Assembly (NCBI GenBank): GCA_020137815.1
Contig: CM035350.1
Coordinates: 10,349,033-10,413,032 of the forward strand
Reading direction: 5' to 3'
Source: Hormiphora californensis
Taxonomy: Eukaryota; Ctenophora; Tentaculata; Cydippida; Pleurobrachiidae
Length of the DNA stretch: 64,000 nucleotides
Shown piece after piece: positions 33,000 through 46,700 of the stretch. Each line of letters begins with the position of its first letter. Within the stretch, counting starts at the first letter, position 1. The notes beneath the pieces were generated by a model that ran no database searches, was not told the DNA's origin, and was given only the letters and a program-made list of their open reading frames with translations. The position numbers and the translations under genes were made by a program.

Positions 33000-35900
33000 C
33001 CTTGAAAAAGGTAAGGACGAATTCAATTTATAAGGGGGGGGGGAAAAAGGTTTATATGTCTTTACCCACAATAGAAGATTTTTTTTAAATCATTTTGACT
33101 CGAAAGTGATGGAAATCAGGAAAATAATCACGTCATATAAGAATCGCTTTTAAGATGAAAGGGAAGGGCAGGGGTTAATCAACACTCCCGTTACCCCCGG
33201 TTATCGGCTTGTGGGCCATTTGGAAAAGGGTCTGCCAGCCTTTTGGGGGGAAAAAAAAACCAATAAAAAAAGGAAAAGCGTGAATTTCCCTTTACTGCAG
33301 AGGTGCTCCCTAACAAAAACACCCCCATAAAAGCAATCTTTTGGGGAACACTGTGTGACCCCCCGGGGGGCGGGAAAAAATCCTAAACGAATGTTTAATA
33401 CAGCATGGGTTTAAAAGGTTTCCCCCTTTATTTAAAAAAGCTATGGGGTTTTTATACCCATTGAAAATTTTTTCTGGGGCCCAAAAAATTTTGGGAAAAA
33501 ATTAATTTTCCTTAAAACCGATTTTATTTGTTAAAAGTTTTAAAAACTTTGGCCCAAAAATTCCCGGGGGATGGGCCCCAGTAGTTTTTTGGGAAACGGC
33601 TAAAAAAATTCCCAAAAAAAATTGCTTGGGGGTTTTTGTACCCCCCTTGCACAACACATTTAAAGCGAAATTAACCCCCCTTTTGGAACCCCCCCCGGTT
33701 TTCCCATAACATCATATTATCCCTTTGTAGGAAAGCCCCCAAGGGGGAAAATGGGGGACAAGGGTAAATCATCTAAAAATTTTTGGTCATGTCACCATAC
33801 CATTTTGTAAACATTTGTCACCTTTTGTCACCATGTTTTACCCCCAGGGGTCCCAATTTACAGTGCATTCAGTTTACAAATTGGCCAGCTTTTAAAAAAC
33901 CCCGGGGTTTTATAGGGTTTTGGGGGCAGGGGGGGTAGGGGGAAAACCCCAAACGCACTCTCATAGTCTCTACCGAAACCCGGGGTTTTTTTTTAAAAAC
34001 CCTTTTAAGTGTTTTTTTAACCCAAAGTTTCTAGGTTTTTCCCCCCCCCCCCAAAAAGGGGAAAATTTTTTTTTTCCCAAAAACCTTTTTTTTTTGGGGG
34101 GGGGGAAAAAAAAGGGGGGGGGGGGAAAAAATTTTTTTAAAATTTTTTTTTTCCCCCAAAAAAAAAAATTTTTTTTTTTTTTTCTCTTTTTTTTTCCTTT
34201 TTTTTTTTTTTGGGGGGGGGGGGGCCCCCCCCCCAAAAAAAAAAAAAAAAGGGGGGGGGAAAAAAAGGAAAAAAAAGGGGGGGAAAAAAAAAAAAAAAAA
34301 GGGGGCGAGAGAGGGGGGGGAAAAAAAAAAAAAATTTTTTCCCCCCTTTTTTTTTTCTTTAAAAAAGGGGTTTTTTTTAGGCCCTTTGGGTTTTTTTGGG
34401 GTTTTTGGGGAAAAAAAAAGGGGGGGGGGGGGGGGGGGCCCCGGGGGGGAAAAAAAGGGGGGCCCCCCCTTTTTTTTTTAAAGGGGGGGGGGTTTCCGGG
34501 GAAATTTTTTTTTGGGGGGGGGGTTTTTGGGGGGGGGGGGTTTTTTTTAAAGTTTTTTTTTTGGGCCCCTTTTTTCCCGGGGGTTTGGGGGAAAAAAAAA
34601 CCCCCTTTTTTTTTTTTTCTTCCCCCCCCCTTTTTTCCCCCCCCCCCCCCTTTTTTTTTTAAAAAAAAAATTTTTTCCCCCCCCCCCCCCCTCTTTTCCC
34701 CTTTTTCCCCCCCCCTTTTTTTCCCCCCTTTTTTTTTAAAATTAAAATTTTTTGGGGGGGGGGGGGGGAAAAAAAAAAAAAAAGGGGGGGGTTTAAAAGG
34801 GGGAGCCAAAAAAAAGGGAAAGGGAAAAAGGGGGGGTTTTTTGGGGGAAAACCCGGGGGGTTTTTTGGGGAAAAAATTTTTCCTTTTTCCCAAAAACCAA
34901 AGGGAAAAAAAAGAAAGGGGGAAGGGGGGAGGAAAAAAGGGGGAAGGGGGGGGGGGAAAAAAAAAGAAGGGAAAAAAAGGGGGGGGTTTTTTTATCCAAT
35001 TTTCCCCCCCCCCCTTTTTTTCCTTTTTAAAATTTTTTAAAAAAAACCCCCCCTTTTTTTTTTTTTTTTTCCCCCCCCCCCCAAAAAAATTTTTTTTTTT
35101 TTTTTTTGGGGGGGGGGGGGTTTTGGTTTTTAAAAAAAGGGGTTTTTTAAAATTTTTTCTTTTCCCCTTTTCTTTTTTTTAAAATTTTTCCCCTTTTTTT
35201 TTTTTCCCAAAACCTTTTTTTTTTTTTCCCCCCAAAAAAAATTTTTTTTTTTCCAAAAAAAATTTTTTTTCACCTTTTTTTCCTTTTTTTTTTTAAAAAA
35301 TTTTTAAAAAAACCCCTTTTTTAATTGGGTTTTTTTTTGGGGTCCCCAAAAGGGGGAAAAAAAAACCCCCGGGGGTTTTTTTTTTTTAAATAAAAAAGCC
35401 CGGGGGGGGAAAAAAAAATTTTTTTTTTTTTTTTAAAGGGCCAAAAAAGGGGGAAATTTTTTAAAAAAAAGGGGGTTTTTTTTTTTTGGGGGTTTTTGGG
35501 GGGTTTTTTTTTTAAAAACCTTTAAAATTTTTTTTTTTTTTTTTTAGTATTGGGGTTTTTTTAAGGGTTTTTGGTTTTTTTCCCAGGGGGGGGGGGGGTT
35601 TTTTTTAAAAAAAATTTTTGGGGGGGTTTTTTTTTTTTTTTTGGGAAAAAAAATTTTTTAAAAAATTTTTTTTTTCCCCGGGGCCTTGGGGGGCCCTTTT
35701 TTTTTTTAAATTTTTTTTTTAAAAAAAATTTTTTTTTTTTTTTTTTTTACCAAAAGGGTTTTGGGGAAAAAGGGGGGAAAAAAAAGGGGGTTTTGGGGGG
35801 GGGAAGGGGGAAAAAAAGGGGGCCCCTTTTTTTTTTGGGGGTTTTTTGTTTTCCCTTTTTTTTTAAAAAAACCCCCCCTTTTTTTAAAATTCTTTTAAAT

Positions 35901-37100
35901 TTTTTTTTTCCCCCTTTTTTTTTTTTTCCCCCCCCCTGTTGGGTTTTTTGGGGGGGGGGGAAGGGGGGAAAAGGGGGGGAGGGAAAAAGGGGGGGGGAAA
36001 AAAAAAAAGGGGGGGGGGAAAAGGGAAAAGGGGGCCCCAAAAAAAAAAAAGGGGGGGGGGGGGAAAAAAAGGGGGGAAAAAAAAAGGGGGGGGTTTTTTA
36101 AAAAAGAAAAAGGGGGGAAACCAAAAAAAAAAAAATTTTTGGGGGAAAAATTTTTTAAAAGGGGGGGTTTTTTTTAATTTTTAAAAAAAAATTTTTTGGG
36201 AAAAAAAAACCCCAAAAAAAAAAGGGGGGGGGGGGAAGGGGGGGAAAAAAAAAGGGGGGGGGTAAATTTTTGGGGGGAAAAAAGAGGGGAGGAAAAAAAA
36301 AGGGGAAAAGGAGGGGGGGAAAAAAAAAAACCCCCAAAAAAAAAAAAAAAAAGGGGGGGGGGGGGGGAAAAAAAAGGGAAAAAAGGGAAAAAAAAAATTT
36401 TAAAAAAGGGGTTTTAATTTTAAAAAAGGGTTTTTTTCCAAACCCCCCCCCCAAAAAATTTTTTTTTTTTTTTGGGTTGGAATTTTAAAAAATTTTTTTT
36501 TTAAAAATTTTTTGGAAAAAAATTTTTTAAAAAAAATTAAAAAAATTTTTAAAAAAATTTTTTGGGGGTTTTTTAAAATTTTTTTTTTTAAAAATTTGGG
36601 GCCCCCCCTTTTTTTTTTTTGGGAAAAAAAGGGAAAAAAGGGGGGGAAAAAAAGGGGGGGAGGGGGAGAAAAAAGGGGGAAGAGGGAGAGAAGAGGAGAG
36701 AAAGGAGGAGAAAGAAAGGAAAAAAGGGAAAAAAAGGGAAAAGGGGAAAGTTTAGATAAAACCTATCGGCGAATAATGAACGGATCAGAGTTAGAAAATG
36801 ATGGATGTATTTTTAAGGGTAAGATTAAATAAAACCTCCCACTAGTAGAAGGATATGTGACGGATCAATGGTCGGTATTATAGAGGGGGGGAAAATGGGG
36901 TGTGTTTTATGATTTAGAGAGGGGGGTTTAAAATGATAGGGGAGAGAGAGAGAGGGTTCACTGATCAGAGGAGAGAGAGAAATGGGTTCACTGATCAAAG
37001 GAGAGAGAAAGAGAGAGAGAAGAGAGATGGGGCAAATCAGAGGAGAGAGATTGAGGGCAAATCAGTGAACTTAGATTATCCCCAAATAGTGTTTTGCTTT
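33000..37100. other. Homopolymer-inflated, unreliable sequence
   Basis: From about 33000 normal sequence turns into successive runs of G, A, T and C. At 34000-36700 almost nothing but mononucleotide runs remains, then normal sequence returns. No organismal process is known to yield this; it looks like an uncorrected or mis-polished single-read stretch. The open frames here (up to 420 aa of F, G, K, P) are meaningless. Near 33780 a distorted copy of the CCATTTGTCA repeat can be made out. Confidence 0.9.
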
Positions 37101-40030
37101 TCGTAAAAGACCAAACCCCCCATGAAAACCCAAAATCAGGTATTTTGTGGGTAGTATTTTTTAAAACTTACTATATGCATTGAAAAGGTTTTTGTTTTAA
37201 GCAGGTTTGGAAAAACGACCAAAATTTTGTATAAACAATAATTTTCCCCAAATGGGGTTTTTAGGCATGGTTTCGGAATTGGGGGTACAATGAATAGTGT
37301 TGAGATCGATGTTTATAAGGAAAGATAAAAAGAAAAGAAAAGAAAAGTGAAAAAAAAAAGGGGGAGGAGAGAAGGGACAGGGGAAAAGGGGAGAGAGGAG
37401 GAGGGATGGAGAGAGAGAGAGAGAAAGGAGAGAGAGAGAGAGAGGAGAGAGAAGAGAGAGAGGGAGAGAGAGAGAGAGGAAAAGGGAGGAGAGGGGAGGA
37501 AACCTTTTCCCTCTTCCTCAACCCTTCATTCGCTTTTTCTTTTTCTCTAGCTTTAATTCACTTATATCCCTTCTTTCTTCCCCCCCTTTTAATTTATTTT
37601 TTTTGGGTTTTTCTCTTTTATGGGGTTGGTTTTTTTTAGTTTTCCATGATCTCTTTGTATACTAGAAACTACATATTAAAGTTTTTTTTAGAAAATGGTT
37701 CTGAGAAGAAGGGGGATGTACAGACAGGGGGGGGCAGACAAAAGGGCGACAGGAAAATTTCCCCAGAGTATCAAAACTTTTTTTCCTTTTTTTTTAACAA
37801 ACAATTTCATTTTTTGTTTTTTTTTATGAGTGTAGTTTTTTAAATTGCCTAGCTCGAGTCTTTTGCGATCTTAGGGAAAGGGTTTTGAACAAGGAATATA
37901 GTTTAGTTTTGTTATTAATAGTTGATAAAAAAAGCAAATTTAGGGGAATGTGGGGGGATAATTGGTTTTTGAAAGCTTGAAGGGGGTTATGAATGCTCAT
38001 ATTAGTCAAAAAAAAAGTTTTAAGGGGGAAAAAAGCCAATTAATGGGCCAGGGGGCTATTTGTAATTCCACTAATGGAAGCTTTTGTTCCATCCGTATTT
38101 TAAAAATAGTCAATTACTATTGGCTCTCATCTCTATAGTAGCGGAAAGGGTTAGAAAAAACCAAACCCCCAAACCCCAACAAATTCCGTTCCCGATAAAC
38201 CTCTCTCTCTCTCCCCTTTTTCTTTTCTCTCTCTCCCTCTCTCTCTCTCTAAACCTCTATTCTTCTATTCTCCACGTTCCTTTTATGCATGTATTGAGAG
38301 AGGGAAAGACTTAACCCTCTCTTGCAAAGAGTCTTTACACTCATTTTCTAGAGGGACCATAGCGACACAGTTGTACACACACACACAATCTCTCTCTAAA
38401 GCTTCATCTTTCTGTCGCTCTCCATCTCTCCATCTCTCTGTATCTGTCTATCTCGCTCTCTGGATCTCACAATTGTATGTGAATACCGTATGAATGCCGT
38501 GGTTATAGCGTCTCAGGAGATGACTCTTTGGATATATCATAATGCGTTGGGGGTTTTCCAGAAGAAGATACGAGAAGGCCTGAGGAGGAGGAGAGAAGGC
38601 GTGAGAGAGGGGAGAGAGAGAGTAGAGGTGTATCGATTCTAGCAGCTGAGAGAAGAGCTCTTTTCTCCTCCTCTTCTTATTACTCCTCGTCTCTACACTC
38701 TCATCCTCGTCTTCACCGAGTTCTTTCTAGTTTCTTTCTCTCTCTATAACTCTCTATAGCTCTCCCTCTTACTCTCTCTATCCCTCTATTATAGCTCTCC
38801 CTCTTTCTATGTACCTCCATCTGCAGTAGTACTGAACTGTGTTTTTGAAGTTTGCTGTTTAGTAAACAGTGTTTACCCTTCCTTTATACAACTACTACTT
38901 TATTACTTTATATTACTACCCATCATGATAGTATAAAACTATTATTTTAACCATCACAGTTATATATAACTATATTAACTATTGTAACTAGTAGAAAGAG
39001 TGGTACAATTAGTAGTACCTGCAACCACCACCAAGCTTTACAGCTGTTTTTCGAACAGAGCTGCTGAACATATCTACTTCGGGGTGGCCTTTCTTAACAG
39101 TGCTGCTTGCAGTCAAAATACGGTATCGCGAAATACAGTAATGAGACACACACGTTGCATAACGCGCGGCAAAAAGTTCATGTGTCAGCACGTACTAGCG
39201 TACTGATTGGCCACGGTTGCGCATCGTCTTACTGTATCTTCGTTTTCCATTACCGTTTTCCCACTACAAGCGACCGTGTAACCTGGGGTCACTTTGCTTG
39301 AATCGAGTGAGGTAATTATTATGACATTTCCTTAGATTTTCTAAAATCGTTCTACGCAATATTGTACACTAACTAGTACATTAGTACATTATTTCTCTCT
39401 CTCAATTGTGCTCTTTGTCTTTGCAGCTCTTGTGTGCTAGGTAACAATACCAGCAGCTAGGAAGGTTTTACCAGCTACAGAGAGATTAGAGAGAGAGAGA
39501 ACAAGGGAGCGCTATTATAGAATCGATCAACCTGATTTTCCAATATGTCTATACTAGGAATCCAAGGCAAATATTACATGGTAATCTCCAGGATTTTCCT
39601 TACACTTTAGTTTAATTTCTTTGTTTAATTTCTTTATTGGTTTATTATTATGATAACTCCCTCCCCATCGTTGTTTCGTGATCCCCCCCCCCCAAGACTT
39701 AGTGTCCCCACAATTACAACCCTGTAATGACTAACTAAACATCCCCCTATCATGATGGCAGTGCTGCAGTATGAAGAATGCATTATGACCGGTAGATCCT
39801 GATTGAAAGATGACCAATCTTCTCAGAACCAGTCTCATCATATTTCTAGGTAATCAATGCTGCACAATAACACACATGGGTAACCATGGTAACTATGGTA
39901 ACACATGGGGTAACAAGCATTCTATAGCCCCTTGTTACGCACAACCTATAATCTAACAACTCTTGAAATTGATATCGCCCCCGCTGAATATATCGCGTGT
40001 CTGTGTAACACACTCTCTAACATACCCTTG
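37100..40030. other. Spacer with GA/CT microsatellites
   Basis: No convincing gene. GA- and CT-rich tracts at about 37330-37500, 38200-38260 and 38580-38800. Short exon-like pieces with splice signals at 39545-39580, 39765-39791 and 40039-40063 could be 5' exons of the NPR-like gene, but their phases do not chain. Confidence 0.4.
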
Positions 40031-40171
40031 TCAGGCTCAATCCTGCCCGTAGTAGTTCAAGGTAAAACTCTATCTCCCTGTGTGTAATATATCCCTTGTG
40101 TGCTGCGTTACACGTGCTGTGTTATGTACTGTGTTATGTGCTGTGCAGCTGGGTGTGTGTGCTGATGAGGG

Positions 40172-40560
40172 GGTAATGATAACATGTGTAATGATAACAT
40201 GTGTAATGATAACATGTGTAATGATAACATGTGTAATGATAACATGTGTAATGATAACATGTGCAATGATAACATGTGTAATGATAACATGTGCAATGAT
40301 AACATGTGTAATGATAACATGTGTAATGATAACATGTGTAATGATAACATGTGTAGTGATAACATGTGTAATGATAACATGTGTAATGATAACATGTGTA
40401 ATGATAACATGTGTAATGATAACATGTGTAATGATAACATGTGTAATGATAACATGTGTAATGATAACATGTGTAATGATAACATGTGTAATGATAACAC
40501 GTGTAATGATAACATGTGTAATGATAACATGTGTAATGATAACATGTGTAATGATAACTG
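40172..40560 (+). repeat. 15-bp array GTAATGATAACATGT
   Basis: About 26 copies. It starts right after GATGAGGGG|GTAATG, which looks like an exon end with donor (LGVCADEG, after a CAG acceptor at 40149), but that exon is unproven. Confidence 0.9.
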
Positions 40561-40639
40561 ATATGCTGCTTGGTGAGCTGATTTTGTGTGACCTGATGAT
40601 TTACCTTTTACTAAAAACGGTTCCCTGTATTAACAGTTT

Positions 40640-40653
40640 TATCTGCATCAATT

Positions 40654-40722
<69 letters not shown>

Positions 40723-40738
40723 TTCTCTCTCTCTCTTC
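40640..40738 (+). repeat. (CT)n tract before an acceptor
   Basis: About 80 bp of CT/TTTCT repeat, 20 bp upstream of the acceptor CACCTGCAG of exon 40758. Confidence 0.9.
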
Positions 40739-40757
40739 ACTGTGTTAACACCTGCAG

Positions 40758-43700
40758 GTTTTATAAAGCAAGGTTCATCACACATCGAAAGTAATGGGAC
40801 CTCTGCTGGATCTGGGATCCCCAAACCAACAACTAACATCTATCTAGCAGTGCTAACTGACATAACATCAATACATTACTCGGTTAGTGCTAACTGACAT
40901 TACATCAATACATTACTCGGTTAGTGCTAACTGACATTACATCATTACATTACTCGGTTAGTGCTGACTGATATTACATCAATACATTACTCGGTTAGTG
41001 CTGACTGACATTACATCAATACATTACTCGGTTAGTGCTGACTGACATTACATCAATACATTACTCGGTTAGTGCTAACTGACATTACATCAATACATTA
41101 CTCGGTTAGTGCTAACTGACATTACATCAATACATTACTCGGTTAGTGCTGACTGACATTACATCAATACATTACTCGGTTAGTGCTAACTGACATTACA
41201 TCAATACATTACTCGGTTAGTGCTGACTGACATTACATCAATACATTACTCGGTTAGTGCTGACTGATATTACATCAATACATTACTCGGTTAGTGCTAA
41301 CTGACATTACATCAATACATTACTCGGTTAGTGCTGACTGATATTACATCAATACATTATTCGGTTAGTAGACATAACTATGTATGTTAGATGTTATCTT
41401 TGCTTATACAGGGATTTCTGGTAGATATCTTCACGTGTTAACCTATCTCTCTCTGTCGATCTGTGTAATATTAGGTCATTCGGTAAATATCTGGACAGGT
41501 ATGTTTGTGAGAGAACGGAGCTAGATAGAGCCAAGCGACCTGTTCCAGCGTCTTCCTTGGACATTTTTAGGTTGGACTAGGATAGTGGGAACCTTCGCCT
41601 GCTGGCAGTATTGCCTCACGAGCAATATGTTTCAATGCTACTCTAGCTGCCGCTTTATGCTAACTTTTAACTCAATTTCGGACCAATATGACCTACTTCC
41701 GGATAATTCGGAAAGTTTTTAACCCTATATATTGCTTATTAAATGCCTTGAGATACTCCATAAACCTTCCTGAAATTTTTGGATAAAATTTCTAGCATGG
41801 GGAAGCGATTTTCGCTAGATTTGGTAAAGCTGGATTTTAAATTTTTTTACAAATGTTGAAAAAAGCCGCCATGAGCCAGGTATCCATTGATCGATCGTAA
41901 TAAAACTAACATAGGACCTAGAAAATTGTATAAGTTAACATTTAACGTTGGATTCAAGTCATTTAGACGTTTAGAACGTACAAAAACGGCCATGAAGTGT
42001 GCAAGGCGCAATTTTGGCAAAAATCCAATTTTTAAGGATGAAGATGGAATCTAAACGTTTCAATTATGGTTGCATCATATTCAGGCTTAAAAAGTGATCT
42101 AGGAACACTGGTCAAACCGATCATCTGTCCCCAATAGAGAAAATGCCATGACATATTCAATCATCCGTAGTGCCACAGTTTTTTCTTGCATAAAGCGGCA
42201 GCTAGAGTAGCATTGAAACATATTGCTCGTGAGGCAATACTGCCAGCAGGCGAAGGTTCCCACCATCCTAGTCCAACCTAAAAATGTCCAAGGAAGACGC
42301 TGGAACAGGTCGCTTGGCTCTATCTGGTTCCGTTCTCTCACAATCATACCTGTCCAGATATTTACCGAATGACCTAATAGCATCCTCTAATTCTCGTTAT
42401 ATTACTACAGACGGGAGGATATGAGAACTTGGCAGCGGCCCGATTAGCAATCAGGGACATTAATGCTGACACTAGCTTCCTTCCTGACTACTATTTTGAC
42501 ATGGTCTTTAAAGACGATGGGTGCGAGGAGGAGGCAGGACTTAAAGCAATCAACGATGCTTACAATGGAGACAAGTTAGTGTTGTCATGGAGACAAGTTA
42601 GTGTTGTCATGGAGACAAGTTAGTGTTGTCATGGAGACAAGTTAGTGTTGTCATGGAGACAAGTTAGTGTTGTCATGGAGACAAGTTAGTGTTGTCATGG
42701 AGACAAGTTAGTGTTGTCATGGAGACAAGTTAGTGTTGTCATGGAGACGAGTTAGTGTTGTCATGGAGACAAGTTAGTGTTGTCATGGAGACAAGTTAGT
42801 GTTGTCATGGAGACGAGTTAGTGTTGTCATGGAGACAAGTTAGTGTTTTCATGGAGACAAGTTAGTGTTGTCATGGAGACAAGTTAGTGTTGTCATGGAG
42901 ACAAGTTAGTGTTGTCATGGAGACAAGTTAGTGTTGTCATGGAGACAAGTTAGTGTTGTCATGGAGACAAGTTAGTGTTGTCATGGAGACAAGTTAGTGT
43001 AGTCATGGAGACAAGTTAGTGTTGTCATGGAGACAAGTTAGTGTTGTCATGGAGACAAGTTAGTGTTGTCATGGAGTTGCTAACCCCCTCTCTCTTTGTT
43101 TAGGAAGATATCAGCCCTGATAGGGATCTCATGTTCAGTAGTGTGTGATTTAGCGGGGTACCTGTGTGCTAGCGACCAGTGGAATATTCCAGTTGTATCA
43201 CACTCCTGCTCCTCTGACAACCTTTCTGATCTTGACACTTTCCCTACCTTTGCCAGGTAATATATAGCGACATAGCTAGTAGCATTATAATAGGGGTAGA
43301 GGGGTATCTGATCTTGATACTTTCCCTACCTTCGCCAGGTAATAGGGGTACCTGACTAAAGGGTACGGGGTAATTGGAATATGTATTTTAGTGAAGCCGG
43401 GCCGGGGTTTCAATTCGCTTATAGCATCCTTCTGCCTTCTGTCCTATTACCTACACCCACATAACTTCCAAGTTCCATTCGTTGCTGTCTTCACCCTTCA
43501 AACTTGTGATGAGAGACTCCTAGCTCTTCTACCACTATTATAACACTCCTCTCTTCTACCATTGACACTCTATACACTCTATACTAATATTTCAGGTTGT
43601 CCCTGTCAGTGTACAAATATGTCGACAGTATAATTGATCTGTGTCAGGAGTTTTCATGGCACAAGGTCGGCCTCATGGTCAACAACATTGAATGGTAGGT

Positions 43701-46700
43701 CACCCCCCTGGTAACTGTGGTAACCCTCCCTGGTAACCATGTATACCATGGTAACTATGGTAACTGTGATAAGCCACTCTGGTAACCATGGCAACCAATT
43801 CCTCCCAGGTATGTTAAGACCGCTAACAAGATGAAAAATACGATGAGTTCCAATCCTCGATATGGTATCAATGTCTATCTTGAAAAGTTTTACTTTGATA
43901 ACGAAGATGAGGCGTCAGGGGCCGCTGATAACGAACAGTCGGACACTTACCGCCTGATGGTCGAACAACTCAACCGACTGAAGAAAAAAGTGCGAGGTAA
44001 AGTCTGCCCTGGTCACCCGAGTGTGGTTGAATCACCACTGGTGATGTCCCGTTAGAATTCTGCGAGTGATTTGTGTAACACGCGATACCAGTTTACTGGT
44101 TTCTTGACTTGCGCGCGCGATCTGCACGTGCAGAATTCAGAGCCGCGCGCAAAAACTCTCTGAGCTCAGTCTCACTCTCGATCTCAGCGTAGCGGCAATC
44201 TCAGTCGCTAAATTCAAAAACGTACGATTTCTAAGTCCAATCAACAATTATTATAGTCCTCCCTCGGTTATTGCTCCACCCCCTGATGATGATTTAACAT
44301 GATGATTCTATTTCAGTGATTATCATTGTTGGATACGCAAGAGACATCCTGTTTGTACTAAAGACGGCTAATAAACTTGGAATGAACAATGGACATTTCG
44401 CCTTTATCACTCAGGAATTTATACAGGCGGAACTCGATAAAACAGACAAACAGTTAGTCGAGTAAGTTACCCATTTCTTTTGTACTGTTTAATAAACAAT
44501 ATATATCTACCAGTGTTAGGACTAGTAAGTGGTTTAGAAGGTGTGATTCAACAGCGGTGCTGTACACATAATGACGGGCATATTGTGATCACACTAACCC
44601 TCACCCAATTAATATGATGACTGTAAAACTCTCTCTCTTCACTGTGTAGGTCAATTAATGGAGTTATTGACCTGGAACCATTCCAAAACAAGAGTGATGT
44701 CAACTACATATCATTTAGTACAAGTGTCAAGGAAATTGTTGAAGAGCAGGGGTACAAGAAAACAGACAAGGACGTAGTAAGTAACTTGTTTCCCTGGTAA
44801 CAACTTGTTTCCCTGGTAACAACTTGTTTCCCTGGTAACAACTTGTTTCCCTGGTAACAACTTGTTTCCCTGGTAACAACTTGTTTCCATGGTAACAACT
44901 TGTTTCCCTGGTAACAACTTGTTTCCCTCGTAACAACTTGTTTCCCTGGTAACAACTTGTTTCCCTGGTAACAACTTGCTGTTAACGGTGTTAAAATAAA
45001 ACTATAAACTAACTGTCAACTCCCCTTCCCAGAGTTAAACTCGACAGACCTAACAGACAGACTATAACATAAACAGATCGACTTTCGTAATATTGTATCG
45101 TCAGACAGAGAGAGGAAAGGTGAAATACTGTACGGCCCATGTGTAGTAGTTGCCACACACTGTGTACGGCCTCTGGTTTCGCTTGAATTGCCCAAATTTG
45201 ATATTTGTCAGTTATTATATGTGCTAGTTTGAACACATTGTGTAGTAGTAACACCCTGTGTAACACACTGTGTAACACCCTGTGTAGTAACATAATGACA
45301 CTGTCCAGGTAAATCTAGTTGCTGCGCAGATGTATGACGCTGTCTAACACCCTGTGTAACACCCAGGTGAACCTAGTTGCTGCGCAGATGTATGACGCTG
45401 TCTGGCTCTATGCCAAGGCCATGAGTCTAGCACTAGAACAGGGCGTTTCCATTGACAACGGGGAAGAACTCGTATCTATAATGTCAGAACTCAAATGGAC
45501 CGGTGAGTGTGTCATGCTGTCCATCACGTGATGCCCATATATATGGTGTTGACAGTCACGTGATACCCATATATATGGTGTTGACAGTCACGTGATGCCC
45601 ATATATGGTGCTGTTTTCCCGCCTAACATGTTTTGTGTTCCAGGTAAGTCCGGTGAGATAGTGATAGACGAGTTTGGAGATAGGATGGGTAACGTACAGA
45701 TAATGAACATTCAAGATGGGGAATTTCAACATGTGAGTAGTATGTTACCATGGTTACCACCTCGGTTAACCAAGTTACCATGGTAACCATCCCCTATCAT
45801 TCCGATATCTGGGTTAGAATTATTATTACTACTCTTTAGCTGCTGCTGTTGTGAGATGGAGAATGAGTGAGTTGCTACAAAATACAAATCCCTAATCACC
45901 ATAACAACGTGTTGAGTCCACCCCTTACCTACTAATTACAACGTCTATAATACCCCACCTGTAGCACCCCTTGGTTACGAAGTTACCCCTTGCCAGCGTG
46001 CGTGAAGGTCGCCCGGCGACGGGGTTATTTCGTAACCAACAGCACCCCCAAATAACAGTTCCCTCGATTAACAATAAACTTGTGCCAAATGACCCCAGGG
46101 ACCATTGATCCCTATATTCTAGATATTAGTCGTTCTAATGATCACCCAGCACCCAGTAGTACCCCCTATTATAGTCCTAGTCTACCTCTAGCTCTACTAG
46201 TTCCCCCTATTATAGTCCTAGACTCCCCCTGGTTCTACTAGTACCCCCTATTATAGTCCTAGTCTACCTCTAGCTCTACTAGTTCCCCCTATTATAGTCC
46301 TAGTCTCCCCCTGGTTCTACTAGTACACCCTATTATAGTCCTAGTCTCCCCCTGGTTCTACTAGTACCCCCTATTATAGTCCTAGTCTCCCCCTGGTTCT
46401 ACTAGTACCCCTATTATAGTCCTAGTCTCCCCCTGGTTCTACTAGTACCCCCTATTATAGTCCTAGACTCCCCCTGGTTCTACTAGTACACCCTATTATA
46501 GTCCTAGTCTCCCCCTGGTTCTACTAGTACCCCCTATTATAGTCCTAGTCTACCCCTGGTTCTACTAGTACACCCTATTATAGTCCTAGTCTACCCCTGG
46601 TTCTACTAGTACACCCTATTATAGTCCTAGTCTACCCCTGCTTCTACTAGTACCCCCTATTATTATAGTCCTAGTCTACCCCTGGTTCTACTAGTACCCC

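Noticed and set aside
33920-36832. Long F/G/K/P-rich open frames, up to 420 codons
   Set aside because: Generated by homopolymer-inflated low-quality sequence.
37347-37639. Arg/Glu-rich frames, and similar ones at 63480-63683
   Set aside because: Translations of GA microsatellite.
39000-39301. Small ORFs between 39.0 and 39.3 kb
   Set aside because: Short, overlapping on both strands, no recognisable domain or consistent splice phase.
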